Both the position numbers and the translations under genes were made by a program. Of a stretch of 64,000 nt of DNA, positions 34,483 to 44,108 are shown in pieces. Under the pieces are notes generated by a model, which saw nothing but the letters and a program-made list of their open reading frames with translations, searched no databases and was not told the DNA's origin. Origin of the DNA: Streptomyces asoensis (GTDB lineage: Bacteria > Actinomycetota > Actinomycetes > Streptomycetales > Streptomycetaceae); contig NZ_CP049838.1 of NCBI RefSeq assembly GCF_013085465.1, forward strand, positions 6,944,001 through 7,008,000, in the 5' to 3' direction. Every line of letters begins with the position of its first letter. Position 1 is the stretch's first letter.

Positions 34483-37400
34483 ATGCGAAGAACCGCCCTG
34501 CTAGCCTCCGCCACCCTGCTGGCCGCACTGCTCCCGATGACCACCGCCGTCGGCGCGTCCGGCGCCGACGACCCCGCCCCCGTCCCGGTCGACCGCTTCG
34601 AGGGCGAGGTCCCCTTCGCGAGCCCGCCCGCCGAGGGCATCTTCACCTGGGGCAGCGACACCGACGACCCGCCCGCCCTCCGGCTGACCGCGCGCGACGA
34701 CGCCCCCGAGGGCGACAAGGTCCTCACCGGCAGCTACGACATCAGCGGTTACGGCGGCTTCACCCACGACTTCGCCTTCGCGGAGCCCGCCCACGACTGG
34801 TCCGCCCACCGGGGCATCCGGTTCTGGTGGGAGGGTCGCGGCAACGGCAGGAAGATCGCCTTCGAGCTCAAGGACGGCGGGGCGAACGGAGAGGCGTCCG
34901 AGCTCTGGACGACCTCCTTCACCGACGACTGGACCGGCTGGAAACAGGTCGAGATCCCCTTCACCGACTTCACCTACCGCACGGACTACCAGCCCGTCGG
35001 CGGCATCGACCAGGTCCTCGGTCTCACCGAGACCTGGGGATACGCCCTCACCCTCCCCGTCGGCGTCAAGGGCGACTTCGCCATGGACGGCGTGGAGCTG
35101 TACGGCCGGGCGGACCAGTCGTTGCGCGCCGCCGTCACCACCGACGCGGCCGTGTACCCGGTCCAGGAGGGCAGAGCGGCCGCCGTCACGCTCACCGTCG
35201 CCACCACCGGCGCCGCCCCCCTCGACGATCCCGTCACCGTCGCCTACGAGACCGCCGCGACCGGCACCGCCGAGCCCGGCAAGGACTACACCCCGGTCAC
35301 CGGCACCGTCACCTTCCCGGCGGGCACCCCCTCCGGCACCACCCGCACGGTCGCCGTCCGCACGATCGAGGACAAGCGGGCCGAGTCCGCCGAGACCGTC
35401 CCGCTCCGGCTGACCGTCACCGGCGCCAAGCCTCCGTCCGAGACCCCGCAGGTCGTGGTCGACGCGCACGGACTGCCGTATCTGAACGCCGAGTTGCCGG
35501 TGAAGAAGCGCGTCGCCGATCTCCTGTCGCGGATGAGTCTCGCGGAGAAGGCCGGCCAGATGACCCAGGCGGAGCGCGGCGCGATCACCGCTCCCGGTGA
35601 CATCGCCGCGTACGACCTCGGCTCGCTGCTCTCCGGCGGCGGCTCGACCCCGACGCCCAACACCCCCGAGGCGTGGGCGAAGATGATCGACGCGTTCCAG
35701 CTCCGGACGCAGGCCACCCGCTACCAGATCCCGCTGATCTACGGCGTCGACGCCGTGCACGGCCACAACAACCTGGTCGGCGCGACCGTCATGCCGCACA
35801 ACATCGGCATCGGGGCGACCCGGGACCCCGGGCTCGCCGAGCGGACCGGCGCGGTGACCGCCGCCGAGGTCCGGGCCACCGGGATCCCCTGGGACTTCGC
35901 CCCCTGCCTGTGCGTCACCCGCGACGAACGCTGGGGCCGCTCCTACGAGGCGTACGGCGAGGACCCGGCACTGGTCGAGGCCATGGAGACGGTGATCCAG
36001 GGTCTCCAGGGCCGGGCGAGCGGCGCGGACCTGAAGGACGACGACAAGGTCCTCGCCACCGCCAAGCACTTCGTCGGGGACGGCGGCACCGGGTACGGCT
36101 CCTCCACGACCGGCTCGTACACCATCGACCAGGGCATCACCAAGGTCACCCGGCAGGAACTGGAGGCCGTCCACCTGGCGCCCTTCCGGACGGCCGTCGA
36201 CCGCGGGGTCGGCACCGTCATGCCGTCCTACTCCTCGCTCGACATCGTGGGCGACGGCCACGGGCCGGTGAAGATGCACGCCCGCGCCGACCTGGTCAAC
36301 GGCGTGCTGAAGGACCGTATGGGCTTCGACGGGTTCGTCATCAGCGACTGGGCGGCCATCGACCAACTCCCGGGCGACTACGCCTCCGACGTCCGTACGT
36401 CGGTCAACGCGGGCCTCGACATGATCATGGTTCCGTACGCGTACAAGGACTTCCACGCCACGCTGCTCGACGGGGTCGAGGCCGGCCGGGTCGGCGAGCG
36501 GCGGATCGACGACGCCGTGTCGCGCATCCTCACGCAGAAGTTCAAGCTGGGCCTCTTCGAGAAGCCGTACGCCGACACCGACGGCGCGTCCGACATCGGC
36601 TCCGCCGGGCACCGGGCCGTCGCGCGCAAGGCGGCCGCCGAGTCACAGGTGCTGCTGAAGAACTCCGGTGGGGTCCTGCCGCTGAAGAAGAACCAGAAGG
36701 TGTACGTCGCCGGCTCCAACGCCGACGACATCGGCAACCAGACCGGCGGCTGGACCATCACCTGGCAGGGCGCCTCCGGCGACATCACGCAGGGCACGAC
36801 GATCCTGGAGGGGATGAAGAAGGCCGGCGGCGACGTCACCTACTCCAAGGACGCCTCGGCGTCGACGGACGGGTACGACGTGGGTGTCGTGGTCGTCGGC
36901 GAGACCCCGTACGCCGAGGGCGTCGGCGACGTCGGCAACGGCAACGACCTGGAGCTGACGGCCGCCGACCGGGCGGCCGTGGACAAGGTGTGCGCCGCGA
37001 TGAGGTGCGCGGTGCTGATCGTCTCCGGACGGCCCCAGCTGATCGGCGACCGGCTCGGCGACATCGACGCGCTGGTGGCCTCCTGGCTGCCGGGCACGGA
37101 GGGCGACGGCGTGGCCGACGTCCTGTACGGCAGGCGGCCCTTCACCGGTCAGCTTCCGGTGACCTGGCCGAAGTCCCAGGCCCAGCTGCCGATCAACGTC
37201 GGCGACGCGGCGTACGACCCGCAGTTCCCCTACGGCTGGGGTCTGACGACGCTGAGCAGGGTGCCGGAGGGCGGCGTGGCGACCCTGAAGGGGCTGGCGG
37301 CCGCGGCCGCGGTGGCCGAGCGGGCCGGCGCCGACGAGGTGGGACGCACGCTGGTCGGGAAGGCCCGGCTCATCGTCCAGCAGAAGGTGGGCCAGGCCCT

Positions 37401-37509
37401 GACGGCGGCGGTCGCGAAGCCCTTCGCCGACGCGGACCACCTGCTGCTGACCGGCCGGTACGGAAAGGCGGTGGAGCAGCTGACGGCGGCGTACCGGGCG
37501 GCGTCCTGA
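34483..37509 (+). CDS. Secreted GH3 beta-glucosidase with N-terminal carbohydrate-binding and Calx-beta-like domains
   Basis: The product has 1008 residues. A signal peptide (MRRTALLASATLLAALLPM) leads to a CBM11/CIA30-like beta-sandwich (about 35-210; SYDISGYGGFTHDFAFAEPA and GDFAMDGVELYG). A Calx-beta-like module follows (about 215-315; YPVQEGRAAAVTLTV). The GH3 catalytic barrel has GVDAVHGHNNLVGATVMPHN, then AKHFVGDGGTGYGS and the nucleophile Asp in FDGFVISDWAAIDQL. The GH3 C-terminal domain and a helical tail of about 70 residues close the protein. It probably cleaves beta-glucosidic bonds outside the cell and may act together with the divergent GH30 enzyme. Confidence 0.9.
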   Translation: MRRTALLASATLLAALLPMTTAVGASGADDPAPVPVDRFEGEVPFASPPAEGIFTWGSDTDDPPALRLTARDDAPEGDKVLTGSYDISGYGGFTHDFAFAEPAHDWSAHRGIRFWWEGRGNGRKIAFELKDGGANGEASELWTTSFTDDWTGWKQVEIPFTDFTYRTDYQPVGGIDQVLGLTETWGYALTLPVGVKGDFAMDGVELYGRADQSLRAAVTTDAAVYPVQEGRAAAVTLTVATTGAAPLDDPVTVAYETAATGTAEPGKDYTPVTGTVTFPAGTPSGTTRTVAVRTIEDKRAESAETVPLRLTVTGAKPPSETPQVVVDAHGLPYLNAELPVKKRVADLLSRMSLAEKAGQMTQAERGAITAPGDIAAYDLGSLLSGGGSTPTPNTPEAWAKMIDAFQLRTQATRYQIPLIYGVDAVHGHNNLVGATVMPHNIGIGATRDPGLAERTGAVTAAEVRATGIPWDFAPCLCVTRDERWGRSYEAYGEDPALVEAMETVIQGLQGRASGADLKDDDKVLATAKHFVGDGGTGYGSSTTGSYTIDQGITKVTRQELEAVHLAPFRTAVDRGVGTVMPSYSSLDIVGDGHGPVKMHARADLVNGVLKDRMGFDGFVISDWAAIDQLPGDYASDVRTSVNAGLDMIMVPYAYKDFHATLLDGVEAGRVGERRIDDAVSRILTQKFKLGLFEKPYADTDGASDIGSAGHRAVARKAAAESQVLLKNSGGVLPLKKNQKVYVAGSNADDIGNQTGGWTITWQGASGDITQGTTILEGMKKAGGDVTYSKDASASTDGYDVGVVVVGETPYAEGVGDVGNGNDLELTAADRAAVDKVCAAMRCAVLIVSGRPQLIGDRLGDIDALVASWLPGTEGDGVADVLYGRRPFTGQLPVTWPKSQAQLPINVGDAAYDPQFPYGWGLTTLSRVPEGGVATLKGLAAAAAVAERAGADEVGRTLVGKARLIVQQKVGQALTAAVAKPFADADHLLLTGRYGKAVEQLTAAYRAAS

Positions 37510-37570
37510 CCACCACGTTCCCGGCCATCCGAACAGACCGTTTTTGCTGGCTTTCGGGTAGTTTCGAAGT

Positions 37571-38935
37571 ATGAAGGTCGCTCTATCGGCCCGAAGCTCT
37601 GCCGGATCGCTGATCGCACTGGCGCTCGCCGTCCTGACCGCTCTGGCGGTCCTGACGGCGGGCGCCCCGCGCGCCTCCGCGGCCACGAGCGTCTCGACGA
37701 TCGCCGCGTCCCTCCGCGAGAGCCCCCTCTACGTCGATCCGGAGGCGAGCGCCCAGCTGTCCCAGGCGGAGGCGCACGCTCTCCAGAAGCAGATCGAGGG
37801 CGCCGACAAGCCCCTGTTCATCGCCGTCCTGCCCGCCGGCTACCCCACGGCGGACCTCTTCACGGACCTGCGCACCGCCACCGGCGTGACCGGCCTGTAC
37901 GCGATCCGCCTCGGTGACCGCTTCGACGCCCGCGCCGACTCCTCGGTCCTGTCCCGCACGGCCGTCCGCAACCTGGTCGCCAGTGTCCAGGGTGAGGACG
38001 ACGCCAAGACCCAGCTGACCGACTTCACCGACCGTGCCCTGGCCAACATGGGCGGCTCGGCTCCGAAGAGCTGGAGCTCCTCGGGCGGCGGCGACGGGAT
38101 CTCCTCCACCGCGCTGATCACGGCGGGCGTGGTGCTGGTGGCGGGCGGGGCGGGCGCCTACACCCTCGTACGGCGCAACCGCCGGCGGCACGCGGCGGAG
38201 CAGCGGGCCGCCCTCGACCGGCTGCGGGTCGTCGTGGACGAGGACATCACGGCCTTCGGCGAGGAGCTCGACCGCCTGGACTTCCACCCGTCGGAGCCGG
38301 GCGCCGACGACCCCATGCGCGCCGACTACGAACGCGCCCTGGACGCCTACGAGCAGGCGAAGTCGCTCATGGCGGCGGCGGCGAGACCCGAGGACGTCCG
38401 GGCCGTCACCCAGGCGCTGGAGGACGGCCGCTTCTCCCTCGCTCAGCTGACCGCCCGCCGCGCGGGACGGCCGCTGCCCGAACGCCGGCCGCCGTGCTTC
38501 TTCGACCCCCGCCACGGCCCTTCGGTCACCGACGCCACCTGGACGCCGCCCGGCGGGGCCACCCGCGAGGTCCCGGTCTGCGCGGCGGACGCGACCCGCC
38601 TGGCCGACGGCCGCGACCCGGTGATCCGCGAGGTCGACAGCGACTACGGCCGCCGCCCGTACTGGGAGGCCGGCCCCGCCTACGGCCCCTGGGCGGGCGG
38701 CTACTTCGGCGGCGGCATCCTGCCCGGTCTCCTCGTCGGCACGATGCTCGGCGGCATCATGGCCGCCCCGTCCTACGCCTCCGACTACGGCAGCGGCTAC
38801 GGCGACTTCGGCGGGGGCTACGAGGGCGGCGACGTCTCCGGCGCCGACTTCGACACCGGCGACTTCGGCGGCTTCGGCGGCGGGGGAGGGGACTTCGGCG
38901 GAGGCGGCGGGGGCGACTTCGGCGGCGGGTTCTGA
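37571..38935 (+). CDS. Secreted/membrane-anchored protein with Gly-rich C-terminus (TPM-like)
   Basis: The product has 454 residues. A signal peptide with a long hydrophobic stretch (LIALALAVLTALAVLTAG) is followed by an extracytoplasmic region of about 120 residues that resembles a TPM-type domain (ASLRESPLYVDPEA, DKPLFIAVLPAGYPTADLF). A second membrane segment follows near residue 180 (TALITAGVVLVAGGAGAYTLV) and then Arg-rich cytoplasmic sequence (RRNRRRHAAEQRAAL). The tail is unusually Gly-rich (DFGGGGGGDFGGGF). Similar TPM-domain proteins exist in streptomycetes, but a function is not known to me. The gene begins about 60 bases after the GH3 stop and is not obviously related to it. Confidence 0.7.
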   Translation: MKVALSARSSAGSLIALALAVLTALAVLTAGAPRASAATSVSTIAASLRESPLYVDPEASAQLSQAEAHALQKQIEGADKPLFIAVLPAGYPTADLFTDLRTATGVTGLYAIRLGDRFDARADSSVLSRTAVRNLVASVQGEDDAKTQLTDFTDRALANMGGSAPKSWSSSGGGDGISSTALITAGVVLVAGGAGAYTLVRRNRRRHAAEQRAALDRLRVVVDEDITAFGEELDRLDFHPSEPGADDPMRADYERALDAYEQAKSLMAAAARPEDVRAVTQALEDGRFSLAQLTARRAGRPLPERRPPCFFDPRHGPSVTDATWTPPGGATREVPVCAADATRLADGRDPVIREVDSDYGRRPYWEAGPAYGPWAGGYFGGGILPGLLVGTMLGGIMAAPSYASDYGSGYGDFGGGYEGGDVSGADFDTGDFGGFGGGGGDFGGGGGGDFGGGF

Positions 38936-38967
38936 AGCCCGGCCCGTTCCGGCCGGGCCCGCAAAGG

Positions 38968-39080
38968 CCACGGGCCCGCACGCGCCACGGGCCCGCACGC
39001 GCCACGGGCCCGCACGCGCCACGGGCCCGCACGCGCCACGGGCCCGCACGCGCCACGGGCCCGCACGCGCCACGGGCCCG
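38968..39080. repeat. Seven-copy 17-bp tandem array
   Basis: Copies of a unit starting CCACGGGCCCG begin at 38968, 38985, 39002, 39019, 39036, 39053 and 39070, always 17 bases apart. The first copy has a different flank (GCAAAGG), and the inner ones read CCACGGGCCCGCACGCG. The array lies between convergent genes. The last copy is the 5' arm of the terminator at 39070-39105, so the array is an amplification of a terminator arm. Confidence 0.9.
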
Positions 39081-39105
39081 GCGCGCAACGGCGCCGGGCC
39101 CGTGG
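39070..39105. terminator. Strong hairpin terminator after the Gly-rich protein gene
   Basis: A perfect 15-bp stem pairs CCACGGGCCCGGCGC (39070-39084) with GCGCCGGGCCCGTGG (39091-39105), loop GCAACG. It lies between convergent genes. The 5' arm is the seventh copy of the 17-bp tandem array. Confidence 0.75.
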
Positions 39106-39150
39106 ACGTCGTACGACTCGCTCACGCCCGGTCCACAGGACCGGTGTGCG

Positions 39151-40023
<873 letters not shown>

Positions 40024-40094
40024 TCAGGTCAAATCTGTTGCTGGATTATGAGAACTCCGCAAGCCCTCACACAAGGGGGCTGATTCAGCCACAT

Positions 40095-40193
40095 CCGTCC
40101 ACCGGCGGCCGCGCCGCTCCACTGGGGCCGCACCCGTCCGCCGGGGGCCACGCCCGCCCACCGGCGGCTCCGCCCGTCCGACCGGCGGCCGCG
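40095..40193. repeat. Degenerate 20-bp tandem repeats
   Basis: Five imperfect units of about 20 bases begin at 40095, 40114, 40134, 40154 and 40174, starting CCGTCC, CCGCTC, CCGTCC, CCGCCC and CCGTCC and usually continuing to a GGCGGCCGC or GGGGGCC core. They lie in the roughly 300-base gap between the trypsin start and the amidase-like stop. No gene is visible there. Confidence 0.65.
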
Positions 40194-40236
40194 CTCGCCG
40201 GGGCGCAGCCGGCCGCCAGTACGTCGTCAGCCGATG

Positions 40237-40875
40237 TCAGTCCTGGACCGCCGCCTTCGCGAAGCCGAGCAGCCCCTCGAAGTCGAGCGCCCCGGGATCC
40301 CCGTGCGCGTTCTCCGGCACGTGCATGTGCCCGCACACTCCCTTGAACGCGTTCCACCGCTCCCCGCTCATCCGCTGACCGCCCCCGTTCCCGGCGGACT
40401 TCGGGTACGCGGGCCAGAGTGCCGGTCCGCGCAGTGGGACACGGTGGTGGATGTGCATCCACGCCAGGTACTCGGCGACGGCGCGCAGCGCCCACTCCGG
40501 CGCTTTCGGCCAGTAGACGTGGGCCTGGTCGCGGGCCTTCCACTTGGCGTGCAGGTCGGGGTCGCAGGTGCCGACGAGTTCCGCCTGGCAGACGTTCAGC
40601 GTGTTCGTCTCGACGCCGCCGCGCTTGTTGACCAGCGCGCGCGAGGAGACGTCGATCTCGAAGTGCTGGTACCACTTCAGCTTCCTGGCGGCGAAGTCCG
40701 GCACGGCCGTCAGGTTGGGCGCGGCGGAGCCGCCCTGGTAGTCGGGCAGCGAACGTCCTTCAGTGGTGTGCAGGACGACGACGTTGACCTCCATGCGGTC
40801 ACCGCCGAAGTCGTCCTGGTACCAGTGGTCGCGGTTCGCGCCGGGGTAGTGCTGGGGTCCGGTCCTGGTGCTCAT
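40237..40875 (-). CDS. N-acetylmuramoyl-L-alanine amidase-like protein
   Basis: The product has 212 residues from ATG 40875. An amidase_2/PGRP-type fold is suggested by MEVNVVVLHTTEGRSLPDY (first metal His), the central VSSRALVNKRGGVETNTLN, and C-terminal GHMHVPENAHGDPGALDFEG, where a His and Asp supply the other zinc ligands. There is no obvious signal peptide, unlike a secreted autolysin, so a phage-like or cytoplasmic role is possible. The zinc ligands cannot be assigned exactly by eye. It lies 92 bases downstream of yceI on the same strand, with an imperfect terminator-like hairpin between. Confidence 0.7.
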   Translation of the reverse strand: MSTRTGPQHYPGANRDHWYQDDFGGDRMEVNVVVLHTTEGRSLPDYQGGSAAPNLTAVPDFAARKLKWYQHFEIDVSSRALVNKRGGVETNTLNVCQAELVGTCDPDLHAKWKARDQAHVYWPKAPEWALRAVAEYLAWMHIHHRVPLRGPALWPAYPKSAGNGGGQRMSGERWNAFKGVCGHMHVPENAHGDPGALDFEGLLGFAKAAVQD

Positions 40876-40968
40876 GCCTCGCGACTGTGACACGGAACGC
40901 GGAAAGGGGCCGGGAGCTCTTCGCTTCCGACCCCTATTCGCCGTTTTCCACCGTATTCAGCCGACCGC

Positions 40969-41580
40969 TTACGCGTTCTTGATCGCCGAGATGTCGAAGT
41001 TCAGCTTGATCTTGTCCGAGACCAGAACGCCACCCGTCTCCAGTGCCGCGTTCCAGGTCAGGCCCCACGCCGAGCGCAGGATCTCGGCCTTGCCCTCGAA
41101 GCCGACACGCTCGTTGCCGAACGGGTCCTTGGCGGCGCCGTTGAACTCCAGGTCGATGCTGAGCGGCTTGGTGACGCCGAGGATGGTCAGGTCGCCGGTG
41201 ATCCGGTAGTCGTCGCCGCCCAGCGCTTCCGCCGAGGTGGAGCGGAAGGTCATCGTCGGGAACTCGTCGGTCTTGAAGAAGTCGGCGGTCTTCAGGTGGC
41301 CGTCACGGTCGGCGGACCCGGTGTCGATGCTTTCCATCGTGATGTCGAGGGTGGCGCTGGACTTCGACGGGTCGGTGCCGTCCAGGTGCAGCGAGCCGGT
41401 GAAGTCGTTGAACTTGCCCTTGACGTTCGTGACCATCGCGTGGCGCGCGACGAAGCCCAGCGTCGAGTGAGCGGGGTCGATCGAGTAGTCGCCGGTCAGG
41501 GCGGCGAGCTCGGGGCTCACCGTGGCGTCGGCGCCGGCGGTGACGGTCTCGTCGGTGGTCTTGCGGCCGAAGATACCCAT
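40969..41580 (-). CDS. YceI-family protein
   Basis: The product has 203 residues from ATG 41580. The YceI beta-barrel signature is clear: YSIDPAHSTLGFVARHAMVT near residue 32, GSLHLDGTDPSKSSATLDI, DFFKTDEFPTMTFRST and LTILGVTKPLSIDLEF. The family binds polyisoprenoid or other lipophilic ligands. The start of this protein (MGIFGRKTTDETVTAGADA) is short and not a classical signal peptide. A palindrome lies at 41664. Regulation by a MarR-type protein is only a guess, as no such gene is present nearby. Confidence 0.9.
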   Translation of the reverse strand: MGIFGRKTTDETVTAGADATVSPELAALTGDYSIDPAHSTLGFVARHAMVTNVKGKFNDFTGSLHLDGTDPSKSSATLDITMESIDTGSADRDGHLKTADFFKTDEFPTMTFRSTSAEALGGDDYRITGDLTILGVTKPLSIDLEFNGAAKDPFGNERVGFEGKAEILRSAWGLTWNAALETGGVLVSDKIKLNFDISAIKNA

Positions 41581-41663
41581 GACGTGCTCCTTGGGGACGG
41601 GAAGATCGATGATGTTTAATCTTCAACGAGGTCAACAAGGACGACCGTAGACCTATTCCGTTC

Positions 41664-41676
41664 AATGTTCAACATT
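41664..41676. promoter_or_regulatory. Palindrome AATGTTCAACATT upstream of yceI
   Basis: AATGTT (41664-41669) and AACATT (41671-41676) form a perfect 13-bp palindrome around one base, 83 bases before the yceI start. A related TTTAATCTTCAAC stretch lies nearer the gene, at about 41614. The sequence is AT-rich against the background and has the look of a MarR-type operator. Confidence 0.45.
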
Positions 41677-41735
41677 AACCGGAACGTGTTCACTCGATTG
41701 CTCGACGTGATCGGCTTCCCTCATGCTGTTGACCC

Positions 41736-43664
41736 GTGGGGACTGCGACAGCGCGACCGCCGACCGTGTTCCATCTCTTCACCGTGCCGGTCCGGAAGGA
41801 GACCGAGGCAGCGCGGGAAGTCCTGCGCGCCGCGGGCGTGGACCACACCGCCCTGCACCCGTCGGGCGGCGCGTCCCGGACCGAGGTCGTACTGACCGGG
41901 ACCGCCGGGACCGACATCCTCGCCGAGGTCGTCGCGGCGCTGCGGCACCGGCTGCGCCATGGTGTGGTGGTGCACAGGGCGGGACCCGCGGACATCGTCG
42001 TCCGGTCCGATCCCGGTGTCGCGCACGGGGTGATCGTGATCCGCGGACCGCACCGGGACGTGGAGGCACGGGACGCCGCCGGACTGCGTCGCGCGCTGAA
42101 CATCGTTCTCGCGGAAGAGCCGGGACGACCGCCGGGCGGGTCGTCGGACGGGTCGTGGGATCGGTCGCCGGGCGGGGCGGATGGGCCGGATGGGCCGGGA
42201 GGGCCGGGCAGGTCGGGCGGGCCGGGCGGGGCGGATGGGCCGGACGGGCCGGGAGGGCCGGGCAGGTCGGATGGGCCGGGCAGGTCGGATGGGCCGGATG
42301 GGCCGGATGGGCCGGGAGGGCCGGGCAGGTCGGGCAGGTCGGGCGGGCCGGGCAGGTCGGGCAGGTCGGGCAGGTCGGGCGGGGCGGGCGGGGCGGGTGA
42401 GCTGGGGTCCGGCCCGTACGCGCCGAGCGTGCTGTTCCGGGAGAGCCAGGACCCGGCGCTGGCCGCCGAGGCGATCCGGCTGTCGCGTGTCTTCGCCGAT
42501 CCGGACTTCGTCCGGGGCGCGCAGCCCGGCCGCGACCTGCTCGAGGACCTGTCCGCGCTGGCCGAGATCGCCGCGAAGCCGCGCGTCCTGCTCGACCTCC
42601 TCCTGCTCGCCCACGCCTTCTCCCGGACCGACGGCGGCGACCACCGCGTGAGCGAACTCCGGCTGCCGGGCATGGACGACGCCCGCCGGCTCGCCTCGAC
42701 CGTGGAGGTCTTCGTCCAGCCGTCCACCGACCCGGAGGCCAGGACACTGACCCGGCCGCTGCCGGACGGCCGCCGGGGATTCCTCATCGGAGTGCCTCCG
42801 CAGACCGGTGAGTTGATGGCCAACCTCTCCTGGGTCCTGCCCACCCTCTTCCAGGTCGCGGAGGACGGCGGTGGCGGATCCGCCGCGCCGGACCGGGAGC
42901 GGGTCTGGGCCGATGTGGACGGCTCGGTCGCCTCCTACCTCCGGTCCTGGCGCCCGGGAAGAGGAGCCACCCTGCTGCCGCCCCAGCCCCTCATCCCGAT
43001 GACCATGCCCGACGGAGAGGTCCGCCACGGTCCCGGGGACCCCTTCATGGTCTTCGACGCGTGCACCCTCTTCCTGATGGCCCGCGAGCTCGTCCCGATC
43101 CTGAACGGCAACCTCGGCGGCGAAGCCGCAGCCGGATTCCCGCTGCCGCCGTTCACCGCAGGCCTCCCGCGTGAGGTACGCCGTGAACTGGCCGCCGACT
43201 GCGGGGCGTACACGCTCACCATGAACGCCCTCCTGCTCGGCACCGGCGAGGACGGGCCCTTCCCGCCGGACATCGGCAATGTCAAACGCCACTTCCACGC
43301 CGGCCGGCTCAGCCGCTTCGGGCGGACCAGACGGCTGGAGGAGCAGGCGCGACACGACGCGGGGCTGCTGCTGCGGAGCGTGCACCGGACGACGGAGGCG
43401 GTCCTGTCCTACTACGCCGTCGTCGACATGTTCGCCGCGCTCGCCCGGGCGCGGGGCGACGGCCTCCTCGCCCGGCACCTGGAGGCGATCGCCGACCGTC
43501 GTGAGGCGGTCTGCGCGTACATGCTCTTCGTCAAGCGGACGGAGCTGCTCGCGGACTGGGGCGTGCGCACCTGGCGCGACGGGGAGGAGGAGGGGTGGGA
43601 GCGCCTGTGGGAGTACGTGCGTCACGCGCAGCGGCACCTGGTGCCCCTGCTCGTCGAAGAGTGA
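41736..43664 (+). CDS. Unrecognised protein with minisatellite linker, first gene of the Trypco cassette
   Basis: The product has about 642 residues from GTG 41736; GTG 41766 is another possible start and neither has a clear ribosome-binding site. Three parts are visible. Residues 1-130 look like a small alpha/beta domain ([39 protein letters not shown]). Residues 146-220 are a low-complexity linker of 25 tripeptides. Residues 225-642 are a helix-rich globular region ([53 protein letters not shown]) with no family I recognise. The end lies 48 bases before the Trypco2-like gene, so it may be the effector or target-recognition component of the cassette. That role is inference. Confidence 0.75.
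   Translation: MGTATARPPTVFHLFTVPVRKETEAAREVLRAAGVDHTALHPSGGASRTEVVLTGTAGTDILAEVVAALRHRLRHGVVVHRAGPADIVVRSDPGVAHGVIVIRGPHRDVEARDAAGLRRALNIVLAEEPGRPPGGSSDGSWDRSPGGADGPDGPGGPGRSGGPGGADGPDGPGGPGRSDGPGRSDGPDGPDGPGGPGRSGRSGGPGRSGRSGRSGGAGGAGELGSGPYAPSVLFRESQDPALAAEAIRLSRVFADPDFVRGAQPGRDLLEDLSALAEIAAKPRVLLDLLLLAHAFSRTDGGDHRVSELRLPGMDDARRLASTVEVFVQPSTDPEARTLTRPLPDGRRGFLIGVPPQTGELMANLSWVLPTLFQVAEDGGGGSAAPDRERVWADVDGSVASYLRSWRPGRGATLLPPQPLIPMTMPDGEVRHGPGDPFMVFDACTLFLMARELVPILNGNLGGEAAAGFPLPPFTAGLPREVRRELAADCGAYTLTMNALLLGTGEDGPFPPDIGNVKRHFHAGRLSRFGRTRRLEEQARHDAGLLLRSVHRTTEAVLSYYAVVDMFAALARARGDGLLARHLEAIADRREAVCAYMLFVKRTELLADWGVRTWRDGEEEGWERLWEYVRHAQRHLVPLLVEE
42171..42395. repeat. 25-unit 9-bp minisatellite in the 41736 gene
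   Basis: Twenty-five in-frame 9-bp units encode tripeptides from the set GGP, DGP, GRS and GGA with no interruption. The unit is close to GGNGGGCCG or GGCAGGTCG. The first position is Gly or Asp, the second Gly or Arg, the third Pro, Ser or Ala. This is low-complexity linker sequence. It is not a strict collagen Gly-X-Y pattern. Length variation by slippage would change linker length without breaking the frame. Confidence 0.85.
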
Positions 43665-43712
43665 GCCGCCGATCCCTGTGCCGCAAGGGAGTCACGCCGT
43701 TACGGTGGGTGC

Positions 43713-44042
43713 ATGAACGACATCACGGTCGGGGACGCCATCGACCACCTGCGCGCCGAGCTGACCGCGGCACGGGACCGTGCCGCGGAGGGCGGGATGC
43801 GTTTCGAACTCGGCGACATATCACTGGAGTTGACCGTCGAGCTGCGCCGGGAGAGCACGGGCAAGGGGTCCATCAAGGCCTGGGTGGTGTCGGGAGAGGC
43901 GGGCGCCACCCGCTCCGAGACGGCGACCCACCGGCTCGCGTTCACCCTGCGCGCGGTGGACCCGGACGGCCAGGGGGTCAGGATCGCCAACTCGGCCGCC
44001 CCGACAGGCGGTCTGGCGGGCGGCGGAACGCTGACGCGATAG
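43713..44042 (+). CDS. Trypco2-like protein (trypsin-co-occurring domain 2)
   Basis: The product has 109 residues from ATG 43713. The layout is one helix (TVGDAIDHLRAELTAARDRA), then strands GGMRFELGDISLELTVELRR and a second long beta section (KGSIKAWVVSGEAGATRSET), ending GLAGGGTLTR. This matches what I remember of the Trypco2 domain, found next to trypsin-like effectors in actinobacterial NTP-dependent conflict systems. The next gene encodes just such a protein. The domain has no catalytic residues and may be an adaptor or regulator. The gene stands 48 bases after the upstream gene and 66 bases before the protease-NTPase gene. Confidence 0.75.
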   Translation: MNDITVGDAIDHLRAELTAARDRAAEGGMRFELGDISLELTVELRRESTGKGSIKAWVVSGEAGATRSETATHRLAFTLRAVDPDGQGVRIANSAAPTGGLAGGGTLTR

Positions 44043-44108
44043 CCGCGCCGCCCTTCGGCGCGATGCCGGCGGGGGATGACGGGGTGACCGGGGGACGGGG
44101 GTCCTTGG

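Noticed and set aside
37571..38935. Gly-rich C-terminus as a separate gene
   Set aside because: It is continuous in frame with the membrane protein and ends at its only stop.
38968..39080. CRISPR array
   Set aside because: The 17-bp units are contiguous with no unique spacers, and no cas genes are present.
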